DNA of 64,000 bases. Source: Archilochus colubris (taxonomy: Eukaryota; Chordata; Aves; Apodiformes; Trochilidae). Both the position numbers and the translations under genes were made by a program. Under the pieces are notes generated by a model. That model had not been told where the DNA came from, did no database searches, and worked only from the letters and a program-made list of their open reading frames with translations. Shown piece by piece: positions 25,765-36,824 of this stretch. How positions within the stretch are numbered: the first letter of the stretch is position 1; each line of letters starts with the position of its first letter. The stretch is from the NCBI GenBank assembly GCA_023079485.1, contig CM041084.1:99552467-99616466 (forward strand), read 5' to 3'.

Positions 25765-25840
25765 AAATTCTAAACCCAGTTGTCATAGACGTATCTCATG
25801 ATATCATGAGATACGTCTATGACAACTGGGTTTAGAATTT
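25765..25840. repeat. Perfect 76-bp palindrome, 38-bp arms, no spacer
   Basis: The 38 bases 25765-25802 are followed immediately by their exact reverse complement at 25803-25840. The centre is CATGATATCATG, with the axis between 25802 and 25803. I checked every base of both arms and found no mismatch, and symmetry stops abruptly at 25764/25841. It would extrude as a long hairpin or cruciform. It is intergenic and about 1.9 kb upstream of PPP4R1 exon 1. Confidence 0.97.
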
Positions 25841-25889
25841 ATATATGTATGTGATATATATATATATATCATCTCTGATGATATCATCA
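25841..25889. repeat. AT dinucleotide run and 14-bp palindrome
   Basis: Directly after the long palindrome comes an alternating TA run (about 25841-25870), itself self-complementary, and then the perfect palindrome TGATGATATCATCA at 25876-25889. The cluster is a continuous block of self-complementary DNA with the 76-bp element. Confidence 0.85.
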
Positions 25890-27710
25890 ATGGTCAAGGT
25901 AGCTTTGATGCTCTCACATCACAGTGACTTATTATTAGTGTGCATTAGTGTCGCTTCATAAAGAGCTTAAAAAAGGAACCAAACCCCTTGATTCCTTCAG
26001 TAAAATGAAGCACATCAGACTTTAGGCTGTTGCTATTTAATTCAGAGGAAGCAAAACCAGGTGTTAATTGTGACAAGATAGGAGAAAAGTTCCTGGAAAT
26101 AACTTGTGGTAACAGATATAATACATTTGGGATCTTCAAGTATACTTAATTTTCATGTTCTAAGTCTATTGTTATTACGATCAGCATTGTCAGCAATTTG
26201 TGATGTCAAATATCTCCAGAATCTCCTTTTAAAATACAGTGCCAGAGAACAGTGTGGTTCATATAACTTAGTCATGGTGAGTTTACTTGATTCACTCAGA
26301 TTTTGAGATTATACATCTCAATAAAATCAAGCATTGGAAAATCAGTATCCTCTAGGCCTGCAGACTCATGTAAAGATTTAATGGGTATGAAACTGACAGA
26401 GCCTGTTCTATAAGACTGTAAGGAAAGTGAGGTACTCATTTTAAAAGAACTTTACATGTTTTCTGCCACAAAGTGAGTGAATTATTGTAGAGATACAAAT
26501 CACAAAATAAAACTACCTGCATGATGTTAAAAAGCAGCTTACAAGACACATTGTTAAACATTCAGTCAAAAACAGAGCTACTGAAATGGTGTAATTTTTT
26601 TTTTTAAACTGAGAAATAATAATTTACTTTGCTTTTCAGTGTATTAACAACTTCATCAGTTATTACAGAGATAAAAAGACTGGAAGATTCACGTAAGAAT
26701 CCCAGATAGCACCAGTACCAGTAGTGGTCCTTTCCTTTATCAAGTGCTCTGAGTATCAATGAATCGGGGCATTTGTTTTATTTAACAATTTTAATCTTCG
26801 AAGTCACAGTGAAAGAAATTTATCAATACAGTCAAAACGACAGCACAGACCACAAGGTACAACCAACACAAGTAGAAAACGAAGGATACCTGTCCGTATA
26901 TGAAATCGCCTATTTTAAAAACCAGTCAGAACTCCCGGTAGAGGAGAACATCCCGTGCTTTTAAGCCAGGGGGTCCCAGCTGCTGAATGAACCTCGGCAC
27001 TTCACACCAGAGGGGATGCTTCTGGGTGGCACGGCCACCTCTCGGGGCACCCTTCTCCTCGGGTGACCCCACAACGCCCGAAGCGGAGACTTCTGCAGCC
27101 CCGCTGCCTTCCCTGGAAACGGGCCCATGAAGCCCAAGCTGAGGGGTGACCTGCGGGTCCCTTCTCTCCGGGTGAGCTCACAAAACCTTTTCCAGGCAGG
27201 GATGGGAGCACGGTGGGGCCTCGCCTCAGCCCCGCTGCCCTCCCCGCCCCTCGGCGGGCGGCAGGAGGAGCCCAAGCTGGGAGATGGCGGCGGGGAGTCG
27301 GAGAGAAAGCGGCGAGCCCAGGGTCAGGGAGTGCGGCCGTGGCCCGGCGGTCGCCGGCCTCACTGCCCGCGGGCAGGGCCGTTCCCTACCGAGCCGAGCC
27401 GGACGGCTCCGGGCGTGAGTCAGAACGAGAGGCGGGGAGGCGCGGCCGCCTATGCGAGGGAGCGAGAGAGGCTCCGCCGGGTGGAGGCGGGGGCAGCGTG
27501 TCCGGCCCAGACCCCTCCTCCCGCCTTCCTCCGCCCGCCCGCTCCCTCCTACCTCCCTGCGCGACTCTCCCGGGAACACGGGGAGACACCGCCGGGCCCG
27601 GGGCCTGGACCCTACGGAGCCTTTCCCTTCCCGCCACCCGCACCGCCACCCGCTTCGTCCCTCAGCCGCAGGTTAAATGTAGCCCGGCGCCCCGCGGGGG
27701 CTGCAGCAAG

Positions 27711-27717
27711 ATGGCGG
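27711..27717 (+). CDS. PPP4R1: PPP4R1 coding exon 1 (7 coding nt)
   Basis: The coding part of exon 1 is only ATGGCGG, giving Met, Ala and the first base of Asp3, followed by donor GTAGGT at 27718-27723. The choice rests on the expected N-terminus MADLSLLQED: G joined to AT at the start of exon 2 makes GAT (Asp). The start codon lies in CAAGATGGCGGG, a strong initiation context with the form of a TISU/YY1 element. The 5' UTR lies upstream in the CpG island and its 5' end is not determined. Because the coding part is so small, automatic gene prediction may miss it. Confidence 0.85.
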
Positions 27718-28058
27718 GTAGGTAGCGCCCCCCTCCCTCTTTCCGCACAAGCCGCCTCCCCGGTGAGGCGCAAGCCCTCCTCTTTCCCCCCTTCCTCTTC
27801 CCCGCACCGGCTTCCGAAGCGCTTCCCACTGTTGTCCGCCTTAGAGCGCGGGGGGCTGCGGGGTGGGGTAAGGCCGGGTCGGGTCGGGGGGGCAGCGGGG
27901 CGCAGCCTGCGGAACCCGCTAGCGGCGGGGGGCGGCCCCGCGGGGGGGAGGGGGCGGGCCAGGCGTGGCGGGGGGCGGTGGCGAGAGAGGGAGGGGTGGG
28001 TGAGTGAGTGGGGGGCACAGCGGTCCGGTCGCGTTGGTCCATGGTGTGTCTCTTGCAG

Positions 28059-28103
28059 ATCTGTCGCTGCTCCAGGAGGACCTGCAGGAGGAGATCGACG
28101 GAT
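28059..28103 (+). CDS. PPP4R1: PPP4R1 coding exon 2
   Basis: Forty-five nucleotides between acceptor CTCTTGCAG and donor GTGAGT (28104-28109). It reads DLSLLQEDLQEEIDG plus the first base of the next Phe codon. This matches the acidic N-terminal leader of vertebrate PPP4R1, with EEIDG where I recall EDADG in human. The segment precedes the HEAT repeats and is likely flexible. It is separated from exon 1 by only 341 bp and lies in the same CpG island. Confidence 0.93.
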
Positions 28104-31100
28104 GTGAGTAGGGACGGGGGGGTGGGGGGTAGCGGCGGCGTGGGGCGAGGAAGTGGCTTTAGAGGGGAGCGCCCACGGTGCATTGTGGGAGGCGGCGGGG
28201 AGGAGGAGGAGGCCATGCTCCGCGCTTCTCAGGGTAGATGACCCGCAGCCGGGCGCGCCTGGGGCAGGCCGGGCTCCGCCGGGCTTCCCCGCGGGGCAGC
28301 GGCGGCGGTGGCGGCGGCGGCGCAGAGCAGGGTGCGTTGGTTGGCGGGAAGAGCGCGGGGGGCGGGTGTGGGGATTCCGTTAACGGCCGCCCCGCCAACG
28401 GGCGCCTGTCCGGGAGGTGTGGCAGCCTGCGGGCCGCCGAGGGGAGAGCCCGTCCCCTCATGGCCTGGCCACCGAGGGAATCCTCCGGGGTGGAGGAACC
28501 TGAGGGGTGTGAGGCTGCAGCGTGTGGGTTGCGCTTTCCTTTTTGTGTCTGTTTTATTTTATCTTTTATCTTTTTGTTTGCTTGCATGGATCTGTGTCTT
28601 TCCCTCTTCCCTTCCCCCCCTTCCCTCAGACCCCCTCTTTCTTCCTGACCCTGCTGGAGAGATGTGTGGGAAAGAGTTAATGTCAGGGTGCAAACTGCAG
28701 AATGTGGCTCTCTCTGGTGAAAAATTGCTACTAACTTGGGGGTGTGGAGCCTGGCTGGGCAGCCTGTAAAACCTTACTCAGGTGAGAAGGCGTCTGTTGG
28801 TAATGCCAGCACCGAGGGAGATGCTTGGAAGCCAGAGGAGGATGAATTTTAGGTGGAAAGTGAAAATGGAGGCGGAGGTGGCTGGTAACACGGGCGTCTG
28901 CCGTGGGTGTGCGGACCCTTGCCTCTCTCTGAAGGTATTTTGTCTGACTTGCAGTCTGCACAGCATTCCACTAGCCAGGACTGTGTTGTAAGAGAAAAAC
29001 TCTTGATATTATGGCTTGAATTTATAAAGGAGAGTTATTTTAACTTTTCAGGATCCAGCTATTACATTTTTTTCCAGTTTTGTCACCTGATGTTTAAAAG
29101 GCTTTTATCATGTGTTGCCTTGCACAAAGAGGGAGCCTTTCTCTGAGGCTTTACTGTGTGGTTTGTTTTTTTTTTCCTAACATGCTTGCTTGAAATCCAT
29201 CTTGATAGCATAGCTCCTTGAAAACTTTGTGTGATTACAAGAGGGCTTTCTCTGAAATGCTTTGTTTTTAAGGAAAGAAGTGTGGTCTTAAATTTCTGCT
29301 TAGAATTCAGGTTTTTCTTGACAGGAGTTGAAGTAAGATATGGGTGTAGTCATCGGAGAGATGATTCTGAACCTGTGGGTTTCTGCTGGTTGTTCAAACA
29401 TTATGGACTTGTCTTTGAAAACATAATATATTCATGGATATATGACTCAATCCAGATGAGAGCATCCTGAAGGCAGGAGTCAGAAATCTAAAAATTTGAA
29501 ACCTCAGTAAAAATTACTGAGGTTTTGATGGAAGCAGGCAAAAGTGAACAGCTCAGTACCTGTGCATGTTATTTTAAGAGAAAAACCAGGAATCTATATG
29601 AATCAACGTGTGCTGCCTGCACGTAGTTCTGTCACATGATGCCTTTTATAATTCTAAATTTTATGTGGTTTTGTTCCTGTGGGTTTGAGCCAAAGTAATA
29701 CAGACAGGGCAGACTGAACATATCAAATCATAAGAATTGTTTCTTTTGCAGTGGTATTTATCTGAAACAACCAGTTTTTTTACCAACATACAACAGATGT
29801 TATGCAACTTACAAAAGCCATCCCAATTAATGCATTGTTTGGGGTTACATTTAATGGTTGCACATATGTCTAAAAAGGACCAAAACCCTGCAATTTTTGC
29901 CTGGCTGTACCCAGCCTGAACTCCACCCTATACTACTTCTCTGCTGTAAATATTTCAAATATTTAAAGCAGTAGCTTTATACACTGGTTTAGAGGTGTAT
30001 TCCTGAAGTAGTTGAATGCAATTCTGAGAAAACTGGAAGTGCTGGTAGGTTTTATGCATGAGTGATTCTGCCAGCTGCAGTCTTAAATGTGCTAAGGTAT
30101 AGTTAAACACAAACAAGAAAAAAGGTGTGCAGGCATACCTGTAGTCATAGTGATGTAACTTAGGAGTAGAAATTAGGTAAATGTAAAATAGTATGAATTA
30201 AAAGAAAAAGAATGAGGTGACTACAGTTGTGTGGCTCTTTTGGAAAGTGAACTATGTAGGTTTTGATAAAGCATTGGGATTTTAATTGATCTGGTACCCA
30301 GTAATATCAAAACATCTATAAGGTACACTGTAGAAGCCAGGAAGAATTAAGTCTAGACACATATGTATAGATCTGGATTGGACATCTGAAGCTTAGTCTC
30401 TGATTTGACATATGGCATGGGACATTTGAGTAGATTAGATGCTCTTTTGCAGCTTACCAGTGTGTCCTGGGTTTGATTCTGCATCACAAAATAGTTTTCC
30501 TTTTTTATAATAATTTACAACGTGAATCACCATTTTCTAAACAATAAAGGTTCAAAAGAAAATGAAAGACTCATTAAGGTGATTAATAGTTAAATTTTAT
30601 TGTTCTGTTCTAAAGCAGTTGGATAAAGTCCTGGAGCTGAGCAAACAACAAGGCACAGTTGCTGCTAAAAGTAATGAACAAAGCATTTGGAACATCTTTT
30701 TAGATGTGCAAAGTGAAGAACAGCTGGTTTATGATAGCTGTCTTTAAGGTCTCTGGAATTAAGTATTTTACTGGAAAGTTGGAGTTTAGTCAACAGCTGG
30801 TACAACTGTACAATTTGTGCCTCATTTATTGGGCCAACCCATTGGATGCTGATTAACCTGAAATATAAACCAGTAAATTGTTATATCTTTGGAGTACTGT
30901 TTTAATAGTTTCTTGTAAAATAAAGTTTACCTTTTCCCTCAAGAGAACTTCATAAATATTTAGTTTAAATGAAACACTCCTGGATTTCAACAGAGAGTAG
31001 TAAATCTACTTTTGGAGTAGTGGGAGACCTTCAAAATAATGTGCTGTGTAAGAGATCTGTTTAAAAATTGCCTTTTGTTTATTTGTTTTAAGAGGTCAGA

Positions 31101-34100
31101 GATTAAAAAGGAGTTGTCATAAGAAAAGCTTTTAGAGAGGGGTTGATAAACCAGCTGGAATGACTATTAAATAATTAATCTCATCCTAGGTTTGCATTTC
31201 TATTTTGAAAGCTTCATATTATTTTCTGCTCGTGGTTGCTTGGAAACCACTGGACAGCTCTGATTTTTTTTTTTTTTTTTTTCCCCCAGGTGAAAGCATA
31301 CTTTATACCTGGTGGTACATTACACAGAGGATTACTTTAAGAGTTGCATAGCTTGGCATATAGTGTTTTAGTACTTAGATTTTAGGTAATATTTTGTTTC
31401 TGTAGAGGTAGTTCTTGATGTCAGAGGCTTTAATAATTGAAGAATTTCTGATTCTGCCATGTTCAGGGTAGCTTTTTCCTTGTTTGGTAGATTGATGTAA
31501 AAAAAAAATTAAAAAAAAAAAAATAAAATCAGTGAATATATCCAGGATGAGAACACAGAAGGTTATAAAAGGAATTTAATTCATAAATGTAAGTTCTTAT
31601 TGTGAAAGGCAACTCTGAATAAGTAGCATATCATTGTGCTTTATCTGTGTGTGTGTGAACCTAACAAAAACCCTTGCATGAGAGCTATAAAAAAAAAAAA
31701 AAATTTCAAAGTAGAAGCCTGCAGAGGACTACCTGCCCTATATAAGGTGGCAAAATGGAGGTGGAGGTTCAGTGTCAGCTGGACAGTTACCCATGGTGAT
31801 ACCTGGGACTGTGTACTTTTTTGATCTTTGTCTTAAGTTGTCATGTGCAGTATATGAAAAAAAGTGAAGGAAAATTTGGCTTTCATTAGCTCTTTGTGCA
31901 TATAAAATCAAAATGGAATAATGTAACTTTGTAAGCCAAGTATAGGACTGAAAATAAGCAGCCAAAATGGTTGAAGAGCAAACACAAACTTGTATAATTA
32001 TATATTTATGATGATAAATAAGATACTCTATATGACTGTTCCTTGATAATCTTGTGTTCCACACCCTTTCCCTCTCTCCTCCCCCCCATGATGTTTCTGA
32101 AGATTAAACTGATCTGTACCGATAGATGCAATCAAAAGTACTACATTCAATCTGTCCAGTGGTGTGTGCAGGATGTGTAATGTGATAGAGCCATCTGTAA
32201 TTAGAATTCAGATTGTGAAGGAGGATAGCTTTATTTAATTTGGGATTTTATTTGTGATTTAAATCAGGAGTGAAAAGAAATTTTGGTGCAATGACTGGTT
32301 TTAATACTGTTTTGCTTTTTAAAGAAATGTTTATTGTTAAGAAGTGGCAGCTGCATTTACATGCAGCTTTTGATAGTTGCAATAGTAACAAGTACTATAC
32401 ATGTACTTATTTTTATAATATTTGAAGTCATAGGTGGTTTTATTTTATTTATTTTTAAAATCTGTCCATATTTCCCTGTGGTGTGAAATCACACTCGCAG
32501 TTTGATGCTGTGCTGTAACTCTTATTCCCTTGGAGTGAATTATGCATGTTAACGTTTGTTCAGTATGTTAAATTTCACCTTACCTTCACCACAGCTGTGC
32601 ATTGTAATATCAGAAACTTCTGTACTGTGGTTCCTTTGTTCCTTTACCATGGAGCACGAGTTAGCAAATTTTGTTATGCTCTTTGTTATGTATAGACTGT
32701 AAGTCAGGACACTTCTTAGAGTTAATTCCAGCTTTGATTATAGTTAATTTCCAACATAATGTTCAAATGCTTTGTTTCAAGACTGACCTTTTGGTCTCCT
32801 CAGAAACTTAACTCTGGTAAAAGAGTTGAATTACTAGACTGGCATTTCAGTAGAGAGCAGTCTTTAGTGTCTTTGTTGTGAAAAATAGCAACAGGAATTA
32901 ATGGCAGACTGTCTGTTTTGGTTTTCTAGTGTGGCTCGGATTCTGTTCCATTGGGAATCTAATAACTGGTTTTTAATGCTAATGAAGCGTACTTGTTAAA
33001 TCTGTTACTTTCCCTGGAGATTAGGTTTTAATTCTCCCGACTCTTCAGTTATTTTTTTTTTCTCTTTTAATGTGATGATTGAACCTCATAGAAACTGAGA
33101 CTCAGGTGGATGGCTGTGTCCCAACAGAATTCTGATTTTAGCTGTCTCACGTGAGTAATGATTGGTGTCTTTTCCTTCAGCAACATCTTGGGATCCTAGA
33201 GAGAAGGAGATAATGTGAGTAGAGGGCTGTGCTTGATAATAGATAACCTTGATAATAGGTTAATGAACCTTCCATGTGCAGCTGCACGTTTTCTCCATTA
33301 AAGCTAGCAGAGAATTGAAGAGGAGGTAATTTCCTAGCTTTTTAGCTTCCCAAGGCCAGTATAATCACGTCTTCACTTATAATGTGGAAATGTGCGTTTC
33401 ACCAGTCACCTTTTTATGTTCCTCTTTCTTGTGGGAATCCTAAATTAAGGTTGTCAGCTTCTCAATTTTTTTTTCTTTTTAGATTTTGTCTTTCTCTCAT
33501 GATTTGTTTCCTGGGGCTTCAGGTATTCTCCTTCTCACTTCATCTCCCACTTGGAGGAAAAAACTAAAAAGGAGAAGACATTAATGAGTCAGGATAGAGA
33601 TAGAAATTTTCAAAATCTTAAGGTAGAGTGAAACCCTTAGTGTCCATGCAGTTGTTTCTGACTGCTGACCTATTGTGGAGGTTGCAGACCACAACGTGTT
33701 GAAGATAAAACGCCTCTTTCCTGTGTGTGTCTTTTGCTGCTGAGACTTTGCCTCTGTGTGGCCAGGAAGTCTTCAATGTAAGAGTAGTAGCTGCAAGAGA
33801 TAACTTGTAACAGTAGCAGTACTGGATGAAAGGGTAGGTTCTGCTTCGAAAGTCTGAGTAACAATTCTGTCTTTGGAAGACCAGGGCCAGGACAGCTGCC
33901 CCTAAAGGACCTGAGAACATCAGGGCTTCTCTGTCCGCTGTAGAAGGAATAGCATAAGAGGAATCAGTGTAGCTTTTTCTTGGTTTGGGTGGGATGCTGC
34001 AGTTCTTTCTAGCAACAGGGTGTTAAAATCCTATACAATGTGTAAGTTGAATGAACTGTCAAAATGTTTTTGTGAAGGCTGTTGTTTCACAACAGCACTG

Positions 34101-36597
34101 GGAGTTGAGAATAATAATTTGCTGGAGGTTTTTCTGTTTTACTATTTTTAAGGTAAAAATGAAAGGCAAACAGCACAATAAATATGCATTATTCTGAGGT
34201 GTAATTTCTGTAAGAGCTAAATATATTGATGTATAAAAGTGACAATCTATATGAGAACTAATGCAGACTGTTGGAGTATTCTTCTCTAGTAAACAAGTCT
34301 GCTTAAATATTTTTTTTTGTCTTGTTTATATAATACTTGTATAGTTCCCAAATACTAGAATGGAACAGACCACCTTTTCCTTCTTCTTTAGCGTGCAGGA
34401 GAATAGCTTGGTTACCCTGTAGAGACGCTTGTATGTATGTTTTATTAGAGGAAATTCTATTTGAAATACCATTTGAATTAACACCCATGGCTGTCTCTTT
34501 TCCTAAGAGTCAATCCACCTCATTCTGTACTGCTCAATTTTCTGCCATAGAGGAGCCCTATGCTTTGTACCGAGCACAGGCAGGAAAAGCATGGAGAGTT
34601 GCAGAAAGAATTTCCGCCCCTGAACATGCAGGAAACACAAAGGCTCATGCAACCAGGTTTTGAATGCTGTCAAACATTGTCTCAAGAGCATAGAGAGGAA
34701 AAGTACTGTTAAGAAGTTCCAAGTGATTTATGTTTCAAATCCATGTTTTGTAGATTATGGATGTACCAGTCATAGAACTTGCTTTCTCTGTGGCATTTAG
34801 CCCAGTGAAGTGTATTTCAGTTACTGTGACTGAACCAGGAGAAGTAACTGCATAGTGAAGCTACACTTGGTTGAAGTGGAGCAAGTGGGTTAATAGGTGG
34901 TGTGTTATAACTCCTGGTGTCACATCTGTATTGCAAAGCTAGTGCAAACCCTTGGAGCATTTGAGATTCAGTTTCTTCATAATGCTCTCCCTTTCAGTAA
35001 GCCCAAGTTTAAAGCATATGTGTACTTTGAATGTGATGTTTTTGTGTTTACCAGATACGCTGGTAGGGATAGAACTTGAGCATGGACCCAGGCACGGTTA
35101 ACGCATGTGTCCTGTCATGGTAGGCTCAGAGAGAACATCTTAGTTGAAGATAGAAGTGAATTCTCTTTGCAGTGCTACAAAATTATCAGTCAGTCATGGA
35201 GGTAAACAAAAGCCCCATAAGCAGTAGTGCTCTGAAGAGAGAGGGTGGATACCTTTCTTTGTGAGAAATCTACAGAGGAGAAAAAAGTACCTTAGAGAAA
35301 CTTCCTGCTTGTACTAGCTGTCTTTTGCCTCACTCCAGTCTTGCTTAATGATTTCTAATATGCAGTTGTTTTGAAGGGGTAGAAGATAGGGACTTAAATA
35401 GCAGGGGACCTGAGTACCATGGCGATGGGTGTGACGTGCTCTGAACAGGAAATCGGGGGACAAAGTATAAACTGTTTATTATTTTAATTGGTAGCTTGGA
35501 TGTCCTCCTTGTTGTTTCAGTTTCCTCAGGAGCAACTTTTGTTGCAGGTCTTACTGTTAACCAGTAGAAGTTACATTCCACTGTTGTGCAAGTAAATGAC
35601 TAGTGAGCAATACTAGATAGAACTTTTCCTTTGTTTCAGAGGAAATTGGGATTTTCAGTGCTACTTATGTTTGCCTTGAAGAGACAAACTGTCTGCAGCT
35701 GCATGTGTCCTTGTTGCTTAAAGAATTTTGTATCGCCCCTTGTTTCCTGCAATGCTTGATGAGAAATATAACTCATTTGGCATTCTTGTTAACTGTATCT
35801 TTTTCTGAAAGCCTTTGCTAAATGAGAATATTCTCTTTTTGTTATGTTTAGTCTAGTGGGCCTTCTATGCTTGCTGTGCCATACTTGCATAAGTTTTGTA
35901 TGTAGATAACCTGCTGATTTTGATTCATGTGCCTTTCCTTCATCTGCTAAATGCATCTTCCTCCCTAAGCCTGTGCCAAAGCTTTATTTTAAAGGCTTTG
36001 CTCTGTCTGCTTCAAGCTGTTAGCAAGCGCTGCAATGAAAGTGCTACACAGGGGCTAATGTGGTAAGCCTTGCTGTTAGCACAGCAGCTTTGCATCAGAG
36101 CTGCTTTGCATTTCCCATCTCCTTTCTTCCTTGCTCCTACCTCTCCCCTCCTCCTCACTCCCAAGCCCCATCCATCCAAACTTGGAGTGCAAACATCAAA
36201 GTCTTATGCATTCAGATGTGGTGACTTCACCTTCTTCCTAAGAGACTCAATGTGGATAGCACTTCATGTTTGAAGGGGAAATTTGGAGAAGAGGCAGAGA
36301 AAAGGAGCCATGGCTCTTGTTTCTGGTACTGTGGTAGATAGACTGGAAACAACTTAAAATAGAAGTCAAATGATTGGACAGGCAAAGGAAGGTTCAGAGA
36401 GAAGAAGTTATTTGTCTTGTGTTATGCAACAGGTCAGTGATAGTCAAATATTGAAAGCAAATCCAGTGCTGATATTGAAAGCAGATCCAACAAACCTATA
36501 ATTTTTCTGCAGCAGGAGAAAAACATGTTGCCTTGTCTATATTATGAAGTGGGAATGAATCTGGACATTCTGCATTTGAACTAACCAAGAGTTGTTG

Positions 36598-36824
36598 TAC
36601 TGGTTTTGGCTGGAATAGAGTAAAATTTCTTCCTAAGTACTATGTTTTGGATTTGTGCTGAAACTAGCACTGACAACACTGGGATGTTTTAGTTACTGCT
36701 GAACACTGCTTACACAGGTCAAGGCCTTTTCTGCTCTTCACACCAGTGAGTAGGTTGGTGGACCGCAAAATAGTCCCATAGAAGCTACTGTAAAGAATTT
36801 AAACCATTCCAGCCAAAACCAGTA
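36598..36824. mobile_element. 227-bp element with perfect 19-bp terminal inverted repeats
   Basis: TACTGGTTTTGGCTGGAAT at 36598-36616 is the exact reverse complement of 36806-36824. The outermost TA on each side could be a TA target-site duplication, which would fit a mariner/Tc1-like MITE. The left part (GGTTTTGGCTGGAATAGAG followed by TTTCTTCCTAAGTA and later GATGTTTTAGTTACTGCTGAACACTGCTTACAC) also resembles the start of an avian LTR family I recall, so a rearranged LTR is the alternative. It has no coding capacity. It lies in PPP4R1 intron 2. Confidence 0.6.

Larger units (their letters stand above)
9471..27019. other. Intergenic interval between divergent RAB31 and PPP4R1 promoters
   Basis: About 17.5 kb with no recognised gene. 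It is AT-rich, with scattered short open frames that resemble nothing known. Items listed separately are the ORF at 14326-14964, the GGGAA array at 17581-17731, the LTR-like element at 25104-25454 and the palindrome cluster at 25765-25889. Purine-rich low-complexity sequence occurs near 11740-11790 and 23455-23495, with poly-T/poly-A runs at several places. A small CpG-containing patch near 19045-19075 includes the palindrome GCGGTACCGC. Non-coding RNAs or enhancers could be present, but I see no sequence feature that would prove one. Confidence 0.6.
27020..28450 (+). promoter_or_regulatory. PPP4R1: CpG-island promoter region of PPP4R1
   Basis: A strongly GC- and CpG-rich block spans the first two coding exons and the sequence upstream. 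There is no TATA box near the coding start. An AP-1 core TGAGTCA occurs at 27416-27422. AGATGGCGGC strings at 27283-27292 and CAAGATGGCGGG at 27707-27718 fit YY1-type motifs common in TATA-less promoters, the second covering the PPP4R1 start codon. G-rich plus-strand runs follow exon 1 (about 27846-28010) and exon 2 (about 28112-28150), and short GGC repeats occur at about 28300-28322. Long open frames on both strands, up to 326 codons, are expected in GC-rich DNA and are not taken as genes. Confidence 0.8.

Noticed and set aside
27127..28107. 326-codon plus-strand open frame in the CpG island
   Set aside because: It runs across PPP4R1 exon 1, intron 1 and part of exon 2 in a different frame. 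GC-rich CpG islands have few stop codons, and the composition is dominated by Arg, Pro, Gly and Ala.
28170..28200. GCATTGTGGGA as a ZNF143/THAP11-type site
   Set aside because: It matches only part of the long consensus, so a specific factor cannot be claimed.
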